Origin: an uncultured Pseudomonadota bacterium
GTDB lineage: Bacteria > Pseudomonadota > Alphaproteobacteria > UBA9219
NCBI GenBank assembly: GCA_903919315.1
Contig: CAIXHP010000020.1
Span: forward strand, 55,247 to 119,246
Length of the DNA stretch: 64,000 bases
Direction of reading: 5' to 3'
Part shown: piece by piece, positions 27,044-35,952 of the stretch
Position numbering within the stretch: the stretch's first letter is position 1
How the letters are laid out: each line of letters begins with the position of its first letter
Notes under the pieces: generated by a model
Told to the model about the DNA's origin: nothing
The model's database searches: none
What the model saw: only the letters and a program-made list of their open reading frames with translations
Made by a program: the position numbers and the translations under genes

Positions 27044-27562
27044 TCAATTCAATTTGTTATCGTTCTGGTTGGCATAAAGGGCGACGTGCACCTGAAACAA
27101 CTGGCCATCCAGATAAAAAGGAATAATCATATAACGGCCCCGGTGAAACTGGCAGACGAAATGCCCCCGCCCGGTCACAACGCTCGGAATGCCGAGCCGC
27201 AAGCTATAGCCGCGCCCGTTCAACTCCGTCTTGATTTGGCCGAAAATCATGTTGGTGATTTCGCCAACGGCATCAACGGCCATCTCGTGAGTCACGGAAA
27301 CCGAGTGGCCGATGATCTGCGGCAAAATGTCACGCACCGTCTCAAACGTCAGGCACAAAGTCAGCGTGCCCTCCAGCTGATTTTGCACCATGCCGATCAC
27401 GCCGGAGACATCGCCAACGAGAGACACCATGCCTTCGCCGACCTCATAGTCGCCAGGAACGACGCTGACGGCGAACGTGTCGCGCATGGCGGAACAAACC
27501 GCCGACGAAATTTCCTTTGAAAGCGTCTCGTCAAGAGCGAGATGCTGCGGTACCTGTGCCAT
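27044..27562 (-). CDS. cheX: CheX-family chemotaxis phosphatase
   Basis: 172 residues. The CheC/CheX signature is seen as VDAVGEITNMIFGQIKTEL (E-x2-N catalytic pair), followed by LGIPSVVTGRGHFV and a C-terminal strand pair ending LDGQLFQVHVAL. CheX dephosphorylates CheY-P. It lies 48 bp after a CheY-like gene and just before the membrane kinase gene, so the three may form a complete phospho-signalling loop: kinase, regulator and phosphatase. The family assignment is firm; its role in chemotaxis rather than another output is inference. Confidence 0.85.
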   Translation of the reverse strand: MAQVPQHLALDETLSKEISSAVCSAMRDTFAVSVVPGDYEVGEGMVSLVGDVSGVIGMVQNQLEGTLTLCLTFETVRDILPQIIGHSVSVTHEMAVDAVGEITNMIFGQIKTELNGRGYSLRLGIPSVVTGRGHFVCQFHRGRYMIIPFYLDGQLFQVHVALYANQNDNKLN

Positions 27563-27610
27563 GTACTATCCCCCGCTCTGCAAAACCAAAAAGCAGTACC
27601 AAACCATCGG

Positions 27611-28051
27611 TCAAACGCGCCCGGCCTGCTGACCCGTCTGCCGCTTACGCTTGATCCACTCGTAAATTTCGAACAGCTTCTTGCTCAGATCGCCCGGCGA
27701 TACCGGCTTGATGATATAGGACGTAGCCCCGGCCTTAATCGCCTTCATGATGTTCTGCTGTTCCGACTCGGCCGTCAACATGACGAAGGCGGTGTCGGTA
27801 TACTCGCTCTTGGCGCGAAAATAACTCAGCACCTCAAGCCCCGATATGGTCGGCATATTCCAGTCTAGAAAGACAATGTCATAGGGCTGCGTCGCCTCGC
27901 GCGCCTTTTGAACAAGGTCAATCGCCTCGTTACCGTCAGCCGCCGTCTGAATGTCGTTAATTTTTGCGTCCTGCAACGTGTTGCGGACAAACTGACGAAC
28001 CAAAAAATGGTCATCGGCGACGAGAACCTTGAGTTGCGACAGTTGACTCAC
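27611..28051 (-). CDS. CheY-like single-domain response regulator
   Basis: 146 residues from a GTG at 28051, chosen because GGGAG lies about seven bases upstream; the track ORF extends 44 unsupported residues further. It has the acidic pair VADDHFLVRQ, the phosphoacceptor FLDWNMPTISG, the Thr in VMLTAES and the Lys in YIIKPVS. There is no output domain, so it would signal by protein contact, as CheY does. It lies downstream of adk (225-bp gap) and upstream of cheX. Confidence 0.88.
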   Translation of the reverse strand: MSQLSQLKVLVADDHFLVRQFVRNTLQDAKINDIQTAADGNEAIDLVQKAREATQPYDIVFLDWNMPTISGLEVLSYFRAKSEYTDTAFVMLTAESEQQNIMKAIKAGATSYIIKPVSPGDLSKKLFEIYEWIKRKRQTGQQAGRV

Positions 28052-28276
28052 GTTTTTTCTCCCATCCAGATACTCGCCGAAACCAGTTGCCCGCCCTTCC
28101 CGGATAGGAAGTGTGGCGGTTTCGGGCCTAACCCCGCAACCCGAACCGTGGAAGTTGCATACTTCCAGCAGGATCTTTCGCATAAATTTCTTGCCGTATC
28201 GTTAAGATGCTCCCGAGCCGCAGCGAGAGCAAGAGAAGACATTTATTCGGCTAGAACAACGACGCAAACAGGCGGT

Positions 28277-28930
28277 TCAGACAACCAACCCCAAAGCGCC
28301 CTCAAGCGCCCGAAACACGTCCGGCATAGGAGCCATGCCGTCGACAGCCTTAAGCACACCACGCGCGGCGTAATAAGGAAGAATGGGCGCGGTCTCGTCG
28401 CGATAGGCCTTGAGCCTCGTCTTCATAGCTTCGGCATTGTCGTCGGCGCGGCGGCTGAAATCCGTTCCGGCGCATTGATCACACACGCCGGGCGCGCGTG
28501 TCGGTTTAAAACGGTCATGATAGCCCTCACCGCACTTGGCGCAGGTGAAGCGGCCCGCCACGCGCTCCACCAACTTGCCCTCATCAACCTTTAGCTCAAC
28601 AACGGCATCCAACTTGCTGTTAACATTCAGCAACATCTTGTCGAGAGCCTGAGCCTGAGGAATCGTGCGCGGAAAGCCGTCCAAAATAAAGCCTTTGGCG
28701 CAGTCGGGCTGGGCGATTCGCTCCGAAATCAAACGAATCATCAACTCGTCCGGCACCAAGGCGCCGCGATCCATGATCGCCTTAGCTTCCTGTCCCAGCG
28801 GTTCGCCCTTGCGAACGGCTGCACGCAGCATGTCGCCGGTGGAAAGTTGGACAAGGCCGTATTTTTCTTCGAGCTGACGCGCCTGAGTCCCCTTACCGGC
28901 TCCCGGCGGCCCCAACAGAATGATGTTCAT
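28277..28930 (-). CDS. adk: Adenylate kinase
   Basis: 217 residues from the ATG at 28930 (MNIILLGPPGAGKGTQ); the track start adds 11 residues from the secY overlap region. It has the P-loop GPPGAGKGTQ, FILDGFPRT and a LID with four cysteines (CAKC...CDQC), the zinc-stabilised type. It interconverts ATP+AMP and 2 ADP. The gene starts 19 bp after the secY stop. The next genes on the strand are signalling genes, not infA or rpsM as is common. Confidence 0.96.
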   Translation of the reverse strand: MNIILLGPPGAGKGTQARQLEEKYGLVQLSTGDMLRAAVRKGEPLGQEAKAIMDRGALVPDELMIRLISERIAQPDCAKGFILDGFPRTIPQAQALDKMLLNVNSKLDAVVELKVDEGKLVERVAGRFTCAKCGEGYHDRFKPTRAPGVCDQCAGTDFSRRADDNAEAMKTRLKAYRDETAPILPYYAARGVLKAVDGMAPMPDVFRALEGALGLVV

Positions 28931-28949
28931 GCGCCTGCCCTCTTCGGAA

Positions 28950-30296
28950 TTACCGCCCGCCACGCAGCTTCGATTTTTTGATGAGTCCCTCGTACTGATG
29001 CGCGATCAGATGCGATTGAACCCTTGAGATCGTGTCAATCGTCACGCTCACTACGATCAACAGCGACGTGCCGCCAAGGTAGAAAGGAATCGCGGCGCTT
29101 TGCTTCATCAAGATTTCCGGCAGCAAGCAGATAACAACCAGATAGGCCGCCCCAACAACCGTAAGGCGCGACAGCACATAGTCGAAATAATCAGCCGTGT
29201 TCTTACCGGGACGAATGCCGGGAACAAAGCCGCCATATTTCTTGAGATTATCCGCCGTTTCAACCGGATTGAACACAACCGCCGTGTAGAAGAACGAAAA
29301 GAAGGTAATCAGCGCGGCATACAGCACCATAAACAAAGGCTTGCCATGCCCCAGCGCCGTCACAATATCCGCCAGAATCCCGCCCTTTTGCTGCACATCG
29401 GTAAAGCTGGCCATCGTCAACGGAAACAGCAGGAGCGAACTGGCAAAAATCGGCGGAATAACGCCGGACGTGTTCAGCTTGAGCGGAAGATGCGAAGCCT
29501 CGCCGCCATAGATCTTGTTGCCGACTTGACGCTTCGGATAGTTGACGAGAATGCGCCGTTGCGCCCGTTCGCAATACACGCAAACCGCGAGAACGACGAC
29601 GATCAAGGCAACGATGAACAGGATAAACCACGGCGACAAAGCCCCCGTGCGCCCCTGCTCCAACGTCTGAACCATCGCGTGCGGCAAGTTAGCGACAATG
29701 CCCGAATAGATGATCAGCGACGTGCCGTTGCCGATGCCGCGCGCCGTAATCTGCTCGCCGAGCCACATCAGAAACACCGTGCCGCCCGTCAAGGTAATCA
29801 CCGTGATGATTCGAAAGAACGGCCCCGGCGCAACAACCGGAGAATTGCCCCCCGACATCATATTTTCAAGTCCGACCGCCATGCCATAGGATTGGACGAT
29901 AGCAAACAAAACGGTGAGATAACGCGAATATTGGTTGAGACGAACGCGCCCGGCCTCGCCTTCCTTCTTCATCGCCTCAAAGCTCGGCACGATTGCCGAC
30001 AAAAGCTGAACGATGATCGAAGCGGTAATATAGGGCATGACGCTCAACGCAAAGATCGTCATACGCTTCAAAGCGCCGCCGGAAAACATGTCGAACATGC
30101 CAAGGATGCCGCCGCCATGCTGCTTAAAAAGCTCACCCAATGACACAGGGTCGATGCCCGGCACGGGGATGTAAGTGCCGAGACGGAAAACAATCAAAGC
30201 CATCAACGTGAACCAGATGCGGCTTTTCAGTTCCGTCGCCTTGCCAAAGGCGGACATATTGATGCTGGAGGCGAGCGTTTCTGCAGGTGAGGCCAT
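28950..30296 (-). CDS. secY: Protein translocase subunit SecY
   Basis: 448 residues with ten membrane segments, starting with ELKSRIWFTLMALIVFRLGTYIP and including GMFDMFSGGALKRMTIFALSVMPYI and the cytosolic loop YPKRQVGNKIYGG. SecY is the channel of the Sec translocon. It is separated from rplO by 318 bp containing a terminator, a REP-like palindrome and a promoter, so secY-adk can be transcribed separately from the spc ribosomal genes. Confidence 0.97.
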   Translation of the reverse strand: MASPAETLASSINMSAFGKATELKSRIWFTLMALIVFRLGTYIPVPGIDPVSLGELFKQHGGGILGMFDMFSGGALKRMTIFALSVMPYITASIIVQLLSAIVPSFEAMKKEGEAGRVRLNQYSRYLTVLFAIVQSYGMAVGLENMMSGGNSPVVAPGPFFRIITVITLTGGTVFLMWLGEQITARGIGNGTSLIIYSGIVANLPHAMVQTLEQGRTGALSPWFILFIVALIVVVLAVCVYCERAQRRILVNYPKRQVGNKIYGGEASHLPLKLNTSGVIPPIFASSLLLFPLTMASFTDVQQKGGILADIVTALGHGKPLFMVLYAALITFFSFFYTAVVFNPVETADNLKKYGGFVPGIRPGKNTADYFDYVLSRLTVVGAAYLVVICLLPEILMKQSAAIPFYLGGTSLLIVVSVTIDTISRVQSHLIAHQYEGLIKKSKLRGGR

Positions 30297-30331
30297 GTTC
30301 CGTATCGCTGATAAGGGAAAAGATAACGAAT

Positions 30332-30360
30332 GATATAGGGCCGTTGCCGCGCCAGCACAA
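30332..30360 (-). promoter_or_regulatory. Putative promoter of secY-adk
   Basis: On the minus strand TTGTGC (30355-30360) and TATATC (30332-30337) are separated by 17 bp. The predicted start near 30325 gives a leader of about 29 nt before the secY ATG. It directly follows the rplO terminator and palindrome, which supports a separate transcription unit. Confidence 0.6.
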
Positions 30361-30459
30361 GGCCTAGAACGGAATCGCGCAGCAAAAAGCCATCAACCGC
30401 CGCGCCACCGCGCCCCGATTGAATCAGCATAGATTTGTGTTTGAGTTTAACGCCCTATC

Positions 30460-30485
30460 GTCATGCTCGCGAAGGCGAGCATCCC
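30460..30485. repeat. REP-like palindrome, copy 2
   Basis: An 8-bp inverted repeat ATGCTCGC / GCGAGCAT around the same GAAG loop as copy 1, with GTC before it and CCC after. Stem bases differ from copy 1 in a compensated way (CTCG/CGAG against CCCG/CGGG). It lies between the rplO terminator and the secY promoter. Confidence 0.7.
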
Positions 30486-30546
30486 ATATTTTGAATCCAT
30501 TGAGAGCGTCACGGAATCGGCCGAATCACACAACCAATCGCAGGAC

Positions 30547-30584
30547 AAAAAAATTGCCCCGTTCGGGAATGAACGGGGCAATTT
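30547..30584 (-). terminator. Rho-independent terminator after rplO
   Basis: A perfect 14-bp stem AAATTGCCCCGTTC / GAACGGGGCAATTT with a 6-nt loop, followed on the minus strand by seven T residues. It lies 30 bp past the rplO stop and upstream of secY, so it ends the S10-spc transcript before secY. Confidence 0.92.
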
Positions 30585-30614
30585 GAAATCACCGTAAAAC
30601 GCGCAAAAAACGCA

Positions 30615-31097
30615 TCAGGCCGCTTCGGTCGTCTCCACGTTCGCCGTGAGGGTCACCTTGCCGCCCGCCTTTTCAATCGCGGCGATGGCCGAGGCCGAAG
30701 CTCCGGCCACGGTCAAAGCAACCTTGACCTTGATCTCGCCCTTGCCGAGCAAGCGCACGCCGTCTTTCGACTTTGTGACGACACCGGTTTCCAAAAGCAT
30801 GGCTTCCGTGATCGGCTTCTTGGCATCCAAACGGCCCGCCTCGATGGCCTGCTGCAAACGGCCCACGTTCAGCTCGGCATAATCCATCGGGAACATCGTC
30901 TTAAAGCCACGCTTCGGCAAACGGCGATGCAACGGCATCTGGCCGCCTTCAAAGCCACGGATCGAAACGCCCGTACGCGCTTTCTGACCCTTTACGCCGC
31001 GACCGCAGGTTTTGCCCTTGCCTGAGCCAATACCGCGACCGACCGACATCGGCTTCTTGCGAGCGCCTTCGTTATCGCGCAAATCGTTAAGTTTCAT
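30615..31097 (-). CDS. rplO: 50S ribosomal protein L15
   Basis: 160 residues. The N-terminus [28 protein letters not shown] and the Gly/Arg-rich [15 protein letters not shown] stretch are typical of L15, with the [17 protein letters not shown] signature. It is an early-assembly large-subunit protein. It is the last gene before the strong terminator, so it closes the main ribosomal transcript. rpmD lies 41 bp upstream. Confidence 0.97.
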   Translation of the reverse strand: MKLNDLRDNEGARKKPMSVGRGIGSGKGKTCGRGVKGQKARTGVSIRGFEGGQMPLHRRLPKRGFKTMFPMDYAELNVGRLQQAIEAGRLDAKKPITEAMLLETGVVTKSKDGVRLLGKGEIKVKVALTVAGASASAIAAIEKAGGKVTLTANVETTEAA

Positions 31098-31138
31098 GTT
31101 CCTACCCCTTCATAAACCTTTGACTTCGGCCCAAGGCC

Positions 31139-31369
31139 TTAGCCGTGAATTTCGCCTTCGCCGTCGATCCGCACCAGATGCCGCACCTTGCGGATCATAC
31201 CGCGCACGGCGGGCGAATCTTCCAAAACGCGGCTGGCGCGAGGCTTACCCAGCCCCAACCCCACCAGCGTGTCGCGCATGCCCTGCTTGATCTTGGTCAC
31301 GCTGCCCGTCTGAACGACCGTCAGCGTTTTCTTATCGGCAGGCGCCTTTTTCTGTGCCTTGGTTGCCAT
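31139..31369 (-). CDS. rpmD: 50S ribosomal protein L30
   Basis: 76 residues, about 15 longer than the minimal bacterial L30 because of a lysine-rich N-terminal stretch (KAQKKAPADKK). The core KTLTVVQTGSVTKIKQGMRDTL and GLGKPRASRVLEDSPAVRGMI is typical. It lies between rpsE and rplO in the usual order, with gaps of 28 and 41 bp. Confidence 0.95.
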   Translation of the reverse strand: MATKAQKKAPADKKTLTVVQTGSVTKIKQGMRDTLVGLGLGKPRASRVLEDSPAVRGMIRKVRHLVRIDGEGEIHG

Positions 31370-31397
31370 AACTGCACCTTATCCTAAATGGGCTAAC

Positions 31398-31967
31398 TTA
31401 CGCTTCCTTGCCTTCGCCATGCTCCGCCTGCTTACGGCCGAGAATATCGCTGACCTTCTTGCCGCGACGCACCGCGACCGAACGCGGGCTGGCGACCTGA
31501 TCGAGCGCGGCAAAAGTCGCCTTGATCATGTTGTGGGGGTTGGATGTGCCGACCGACTTGGCCACCACGTCCTGAATCCCCAAAGCTTCAAACACGGCGC
31601 GCATCGGGCCGCCCGCGATGATGCCGGTACCGGCAGGAGCCGCGCGCAAAACGACGCTTCCCGCGCCATAAGTACCGCGCACGTCATGATGCAGAGTGCG
31701 GCCTTCGCGCAAAGGAATACGGCGCATCTTGCGCTTCGCCGCGTCCGTCGCCTTCTTGATGGCTTCGGGAACTTCGCGCGCCTTGCCGGTGCCGATGCCC
31801 ACTTTGCCCTTGCCATCGCCGATGACGACCAGCGCCGCCATGGCGAAACGCTTACCGCCCTTCACAACCTTGGCGACACGGTTGATCCCGACCAATTTCT
31901 CGATCAGATCACCGCCCTCGCGTTCATCGCGGTTTTCGGACGATTCGGATTTTTTCGGCTTCGCCAT
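31398..31967 (-). CDS. rpsE: 30S ribosomal protein S5
   Basis: 189 residues from the ATG at 31967 ([19 protein letters not shown]); the track ORF runs 34 residues further into rplR. It has the double-stranded-RNA-binding region [21 protein letters not shown] and [20 protein letters not shown], then the S5 fold with [18 protein letters not shown]5 affects decoding accuracy with S4 and S12. It starts 16 bp after rplR. Confidence 0.97.
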   Translation of the reverse strand: MAKPKKSESSENRDEREGGDLIEKLVGINRVAKVVKGGKRFAMAALVVIGDGKGKVGIGTGKAREVPEAIKKATDAAKRKMRRIPLREGRTLHHDVRGTYGAGSVVLRAAPAGTGIIAGGPMRAVFEALGIQDVVAKSVGTSNPHNMIKATFAALDQVASPRSVAVRRGKKVSDILGRKQAEHGEGKEA

Positions 31968-31983
31968 ACTACGGATTCTCCCC

Positions 31984-32346
31984 TTAGAAATAGAGGCCGG
32001 CTTCGCGAGCCGCCTCGGCCAATTCCTTAACGCGACCGTGATAGACGTAACCGCCACGGTCGAAAACAACCTGCGTAACGCCCGCCTTCTTGGCGCGTTC
32101 CGCGACGAGCTTGCCGACGGCCACAGCGGCCTTTTTATCGGCGCCCGTCCTCAACGTCTTGCGCAAATCCGCATCGAGCGTCGAAGCCGAAGCCAAGGTC
32201 TTGCCCTGAGCGTCGTCGATCACCTGAGCGTAAATGTTCGCGCCCGAGCGATAAACGGACAAACGAGCCCGCCCCCGCGCCTTGCGCTTGATCTGGTAAC
32301 GCGTGCGTTCCGTACGGCGCGCGTGAAGTTCTTTCGGTGTCATCAT
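31984..32346 (-). CDS. rplR: 50S ribosomal protein L18
   Basis: 120 residues, with two possible ATGs at 32346 and 32343. The sequence [26 protein letters not shown], the [13 protein letters not shown] segment and the end [28 protein letters not shown] are diagnostic of L18, which binds 5S rRNA with L5 and L25. It lies 17 bp from rplF. Confidence 0.97.
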   Translation of the reverse strand: MMTPKELHARRTERTRYQIKRKARGRARLSVYRSGANIYAQVIDDAQGKTLASASTLDADLRKTLRTGADKKAAVAVGKLVAERAKKAGVTQVVFDRGGYVYHGRVKELAEAAREAGLYF

Positions 32347-32363
32347 AGCTTTACCCTCAAACC

Positions 32364-32897
32364 TTATTTCTTCTTGCCTTCTTTACGGCGGATGCGTTCG
32401 CCAGCGTACTTGATGCCTTTGCCCTTGTAAGGCTCCGGCTTCTTCAACGCGCGAATTTCCGCAGAGACCTGCCCGACCTTTTGGCGATCAAAGCCCGTCA
32501 CCGAGATCAAAGTCGGCTTTTCGGCCTTGATCGTAATCCCTTCCGGGATGGCAAACTTGACTTCATGGCTGAAACCGATCTGCAGCACAAGTTCCTTACC
32601 CTGCACGGCGGCGCGGAAACCAACGCCTTCGATCTCAAGGCTCTCCTTGAAACCATCGGTCACGCCTTTGACCATGTTGTTAACGCTGTTCCGAATGGTG
32701 CCCCACATCATGCGCGCGCGCTGCGTCTCCTGCAACGGCGTGACGGAGATTTTTCCATCCGCAACCTTGACCTCGACTTCGGGCGGAAACGACAGGCTGA
32801 GATTTCCCAACTTGCCCTTCACCGCAACGACATGACCCTTGACCTCAGCGGTAACGCCTTGGGGCAGAGCCACCGGATGTTTGCCTACGCGCGACAT
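32364..32897 (-). CDS. rplF: 50S ribosomal protein L6
   Basis: 177 residues. It starts [19 protein letters not shown] and ends with the conserved [24 protein letters not shown]. Two L6 folds are visible around [23 protein letters not shown] and [26 protein letters not shown]6 lies near the elongation-factor site of the large subunit. Position between rpsH and rplR is standard. Confidence 0.97.
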   Translation of the reverse strand: MSRVGKHPVALPQGVTAEVKGHVVAVKGKLGNLSLSFPPEVEVKVADGKISVTPLQETQRARMMWGTIRNSVNNMVKGVTDGFKESLEIEGVGFRAAVQGKELVLQIGFSHEVKFAIPEGITIKAEKPTLISVTGFDRQKVGQVSAEIRALKKPEPYKGKGIKYAGERIRRKEGKKK

Positions 32898-32917
32898 GAC
32901 TGACCTCTAAACCTCAA

Positions 32918-33316
32918 TTAGAAAATGCGGCACAGAACTTCGCCGCCGACGTTTTGCGCACGCGCTTCGTTATCCGAAAGCACGCCACGCGGCGTCGACA
33001 GAATCGAAATGCCAAGACCGTTGAACACGCGTCCGAAATCCTTGATTCCGGCATAAACGCGGCAACCCGGCTTCGACACGCGGTCAATCTTGCGAATAAC
33101 CCCCGTGCCTTCGTGATATTTCAACTCGATCTGCAGCAATGGCTGGCTTTTGCCCTGCTGAGTCTCGCTGAAACCACGAATGTAGCCTTCACGCTGCATC
33201 ACGTCCAGAACGCGCTTACGGAACGTTGACGAAGGGCAATCGACAACCGCCAGATTAGCCATCTGACCGTTGCGAATGCGGGTCAACATATCACCCAATG
33301 GATCCGTCAGGGACAT
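32918..33316 (-). CDS. rpsH: 30S ribosomal protein S8
   Basis: 132 residues starting MSLTDPLGDMLTRIRNGQMA, with RVSKPGCRVYAGIKDF and the rRNA-binding end GISILSTPRGVLSDNEARAQNVGGEVLCRIF. S8 binds the central domain of 16S rRNA. In E. coli it is the autoregulator of the spc operon by binding the rplE leader; I did not identify that site here. Confidence 0.97.
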   Translation of the reverse strand: MSLTDPLGDMLTRIRNGQMANLAVVDCPSSTFRKRVLDVMQREGYIRGFSETQQGKSQPLLQIELKYHEGTGVIRKIDRVSKPGCRVYAGIKDFGRVFNGLGISILSTPRGVLSDNEARAQNVGGEVLCRIF

Positions 33317-33328
33317 ACTAAATCCTCC

Positions 33329-33634
33329 TTACCAGCTCGACTTGATCACGCCGGGAATCTGGCCCGACGAGGCCAAATCGCGGAACGCGATACGCGATAG
33401 TTTAAACTTGCGATAATAGGCGCGGGGACGACCGCTCAGCTCGCAGCGGTTGCGAATGCGCACCTTGCTGGAATTGCGGGGCATTTCCGCCAACTTCATC
33501 ACCGCCGCGAAACGATCTTCCATCGTCGTTTCCTTGTTCATGATCAAAGCCTTCAACGTCGCGCGCGACGCCTTCTTTTGCTTCGTCATGCGACGACGGA
33601 GGTTGTTTTTCTCAATCATTGACTTCTTGGCCAT
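33329..33634 (-). CDS. rpsN: 30S ribosomal protein S14 (zinc-free type)
   Basis: 101 residues. It starts [16 protein letters not shown] and has [21 protein letters not shown] with the end [16 protein letters not shown]. Only one cysteine of the usual CxxC...CxxC remains, so this is the long zinc-independent form. S14 is in the 30S head near the A site. It is 12 bp from rpsH. Confidence 0.97.
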   Translation of the reverse strand: MAKKSMIEKNNLRRRMTKQKKASRATLKALIMNKETTMEDRFAAVMKLAEMPRNSSKVRIRNRCELSGRPRAYYRKFKLSRIAFRDLASSGQIPGVIKSSW

Positions 33635-33651
33635 GAGGTCTTTTCTCCCGC

Positions 33652-34218
33652 TTAGCTCTGGAACGGCATGTTAAACCCACGCAGCAGCGCGCGAGCTTCA
33701 TCGTCCGTCTGGGCCGTAGTGCAAATCACGATATCCATACCCCGGATTTCATCGATCTTGTCGAAATCGATTTCGGGGAACACGATCTGTTCCTTGAGAC
33801 CGAGGGCATAGTTGCCGCGTCCGTCAAAGCTCTTGGCCGAAACGCCGCGAAAATCGCGAACGCGCGGCAGAGCGATGTTGACCAAGCGGTCAAGGAATTC
33901 ATACATCTTTTCACGACGCAACGTAACCTTGCAACCGATGCCAAGACCGCCACGCAGCTTAAAGCTCGCGATCGCCTTGCGCGACTGGGTAATGACCGGC
34001 TTTTGACCGGCGATCTGCATCAGCTGATCAGCCGCGTTCTTGGTCTTTTTGCTGTCGTTGACAGCTTCGCCCACGCCCATGTTGATGACGATCTTCTCAA
34101 GGCGAGGCACCTGAAGGCGATTGGTGTAGCCGAACTTTTTCATCAGTTCAGGCAGCACGGTTTCGCGATAGTGGCTCTCCAGGCGTGGCGTGTACTTATC
34201 TTTTGCTTGTGCCGTCAT
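33652..34218 (-). CDS. rplE: 50S ribosomal protein L5
   Basis: 188 residues starting [19 protein letters not shown]. Signature [18 protein letters not shown] and [22 protein letters not shown] are clear, with the [19 protein letters not shown] end region. L5 binds 5S rRNA and P-site tRNA. It lies between rplX (43-bp gap) and rpsN (17-bp gap). Confidence 0.97.
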   Translation of the reverse strand: MTAQAKDKYTPRLESHYRETVLPELMKKFGYTNRLQVPRLEKIVINMGVGEAVNDSKKTKNAADQLMQIAGQKPVITQSRKAIASFKLRGGLGIGCKVTLRREKMYEFLDRLVNIALPRVRDFRGVSAKSFDGRGNYALGLKEQIVFPEIDFDKIDEIRGMDIVICTTAQTDDEARALLRGFNMPFQS

Positions 34219-34261
34219 AACGCTCTCTCCAAACTTCGCGGCGCTGTTGCGCGCCTGTCCC

Positions 34262-34588
34262 TTAGTCGATCACTTCGCCGGAACGGCGGGCAACGCGCAC
34301 CTTGCGGCCATTGTCCACCGTTTTATAGCCGACGCGAGTCGGCTTCTTGCTGTCCTTCGGATCCACATGCGCGACGTTCGACGCATGAATGGAAGCCTCG
34401 ATCTGCTTGCGTCCGCCTTGCGGATCCGCCTGCGACGGCTTGGTGTGGTGGGTCGCCATATTGACACCCACGACCAGCACGCGGTTTTCTTTGGGGAACA
34501 CGGCCTTAACCACGCCGGTCTTGCCCTTGTCCTTGCCCGTGATCACGATCACGTTGTCGTTCTTTTTAATTTTCATCTTGCTCGCCAT
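34262..34588 (-). CDS. rplX: 50S ribosomal protein L24
   Basis: 108 residues starting [25 protein letters not shown], the KOW motif. It also has [19 protein letters not shown] and KPTRVGYK near the end. L24 initiates 50S assembly near the tunnel exit. The ATG shares one base with the rplN stop, so translational coupling is likely. Confidence 0.97.
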   Translation of the reverse strand: MASKMKIKKNDNVIVITGKDKGKTGVVKAVFPKENRVLVVGVNMATHHTKPSQADPQGGRKQIEASIHASNVAHVDPKDSKKPTRVGYKTVDNGRKVRVARRSGEVID

Positions 34589-34956
34589 TACAGCACCTCT
34601 TCAGCCAAAGAGATGATTTTCATAAAGCCCAAGCTGCGCAGTTCGCGCGTCACCGGCCCAAAGATACGGGTGCCGATCGGCTCCTTATCCTTGTTGATCA
34701 GAACCGCCGCATTACGGTCAAAGCGGATCAAGCTGCCGTCGTCGCGCTTGAGGCCAAAGCGCTGACGCACGATAACGGCCTTGTGTACGTCGCCCTTCTT
34801 GACCTTGCCGCGCGGGATGGCATCGCGGATCGAAACGACAATAATGTCGCCGATCCCCGCCACCGTGCGATGCGAGCCGCCGAGAACCTTAATGCAGCAC
34901 ACTCGCTTTGCGCCGCTATTGTCCGCCACATCGAGGACGGTTTCCATCTGGATCAT
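34588..34956 (-). CDS. rplN: 50S ribosomal protein L14
   Basis: 122 residues, the standard length. It starts [19 protein letters not shown] and contains [23 protein letters not shown] and the end [20 protein letters not shown]14 contributes to intersubunit bridges. Its stop overlaps the rplX start by one base. Confidence 0.97.
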   Translation of the reverse strand: MIQMETVLDVADNSGAKRVCCIKVLGGSHRTVAGIGDIIVVSIRDAIPRGKVKKGDVHKAVIVRQRFGLKRDDGSLIRFDRNAAVLINKDKEPIGTRIFGPVTRELRSLGFMKIISLAEEVL

Positions 34957-34993
34957 GACTAAACCCTATCCAACTTGCTTTGTTGCCTGTTCG

Positions 34994-35251
34994 TTACTTG
35001 GCCGTCGTTTTCGCGGCCGCCGCTTCGTCCACCACCGTCCAGCGCTTGCGCTTGCTGATCGGGGCGCATTCGATAATCGACACCGCATCACCGACCTTCA
35101 GACGATTCTGTTCGTCATGCGCGGCGTACTTCTTCGACGTGCGAATATACTTCTTATAAATCGGGTGCATCACGCGACGTTCGACGAGAACCGTAATGGT
35201 CTTGTCGCCCTTGTCGCTAACGACGGTACCCTGCAAAACACGACGCGGCAT
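34994..35251 (-). CDS. rpsQ: 30S ribosomal protein S17
   Basis: 85 residues starting [27 protein letters not shown]. It continues with [19 protein letters not shown], the OB-fold S17 pattern, and [19 protein letters not shown], followed by a short alanine-rich tail. S17 binds helix 11 of 16S rRNA. It is separated from rplN by 37 bp and from rpmC by 21 bp. Confidence 0.97.
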   Translation of the reverse strand: MPRRVLQGTVVSDKGDKTITVLVERRVMHPIYKKYIRTSKKYAAHDEQNRLKVGDAVSIIECAPISKRKRWTVVDEAAAAKTTAK

Positions 35252-35272
35252 CTTATCCCCTCATCCTTAACT

Positions 35273-35497
35273 TTACGCCGCCGAACCGGCAGCTTTGCGT
35301 TGACGTTCGCCGATCACCGTCGTGATCATGGCGATTTCCTTGCGGACGGCGGTGACGCGCGCGGTGTTCGCGAGCTGTCCGGTCGCCTTCTGGAAGCGCA
35401 GGTTGAACTGCTCCTTACGCAGCTCGAGCAAACGCGTTTCCAGTTCCTTGTCCGTCTTCATCCGCGCTTCGGCGGCTTTGGCCGTATTCTTACCCAT
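35273..35497 (-). CDS. rpmC: 50S ribosomal protein L29
   Basis: 74 residues. The two-helix L29 core is seen as [20 protein letters not shown] with [21 protein letters not shown] short N-terminal stretch precedes the core and an Ala-rich tail follows it. L29 sits at the tunnel exit and helps dock SRP and trigger factor. Its order between rplP and rpsQ is standard. Confidence 0.95.
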   Translation of the reverse strand: MGKNTAKAAEARMKTDKELETRLLELRKEQFNLRFQKATGQLANTARVTAVRKEIAMITTVIGERQRKAAGSAA

Positions 35498-35515
35498 AAT
35501 GTTTCCCCTTTACCC

Positions 35516-35929
35516 TCAGGCCGCTTCACGTTGGATGAACCGGGTCTTGATCGGCAACTTGGCCGCCGCCAGTTCAAACGCTTCCTTCGCGACCGCCTGC
35601 GGCACGCCGTCCAATTCGAACATGATGCGCCCGGGATGAACGCGGCAGGCCCAAAACTCCGGCGTACCCTTGCCCGAACCCATGCGAACTTCGGCAGGTT
35701 TACGCGAAACCGGAACGTCTGGGAACACCAAAATCCACAACCGTCCCTGACGCTTGATGGCGCGGCTGATCGCGCGGCGCGCCGCTTCGATCTGACGCGC
35801 CGTGACGCGTTCCGGCTCCATGGCCTTCAGGCCATAAGCGCCATAGCTAAGGCGGAAGCCGCCCTTCGCGGCGCCGTGGATACGGCCCTTATGCGCTTTA
35901 CGGTACTTGGTACGTTTTGGCTGCAACAT
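35516..35929 (-). CDS. rplP: 50S ribosomal protein L16
   Basis: 137 residues starting [23 protein letters not shown] and containing [22 protein letters not shown] and the motif [17 protein letters not shown]. The Arg of the PRMGxGKG loop is oxygenase-modified in some bacteria; here the loop reads VRMGSGKG. L16 organises the A-site region of the 50S. It lies 23 bp from rpsC. Confidence 0.97.
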   Translation of the reverse strand: MLQPKRTKYRKAHKGRIHGAAKGGFRLSYGAYGLKAMEPERVTARQIEAARRAISRAIKRQGRLWILVFPDVPVSRKPAEVRMGSGKGTPEFWACRVHPGRIMFELDGVPQAVAKEAFELAAAKLPIKTRFIQREAA

Positions 35930-35952
35930 GATGTTTTATCCCTAAATTCTGC

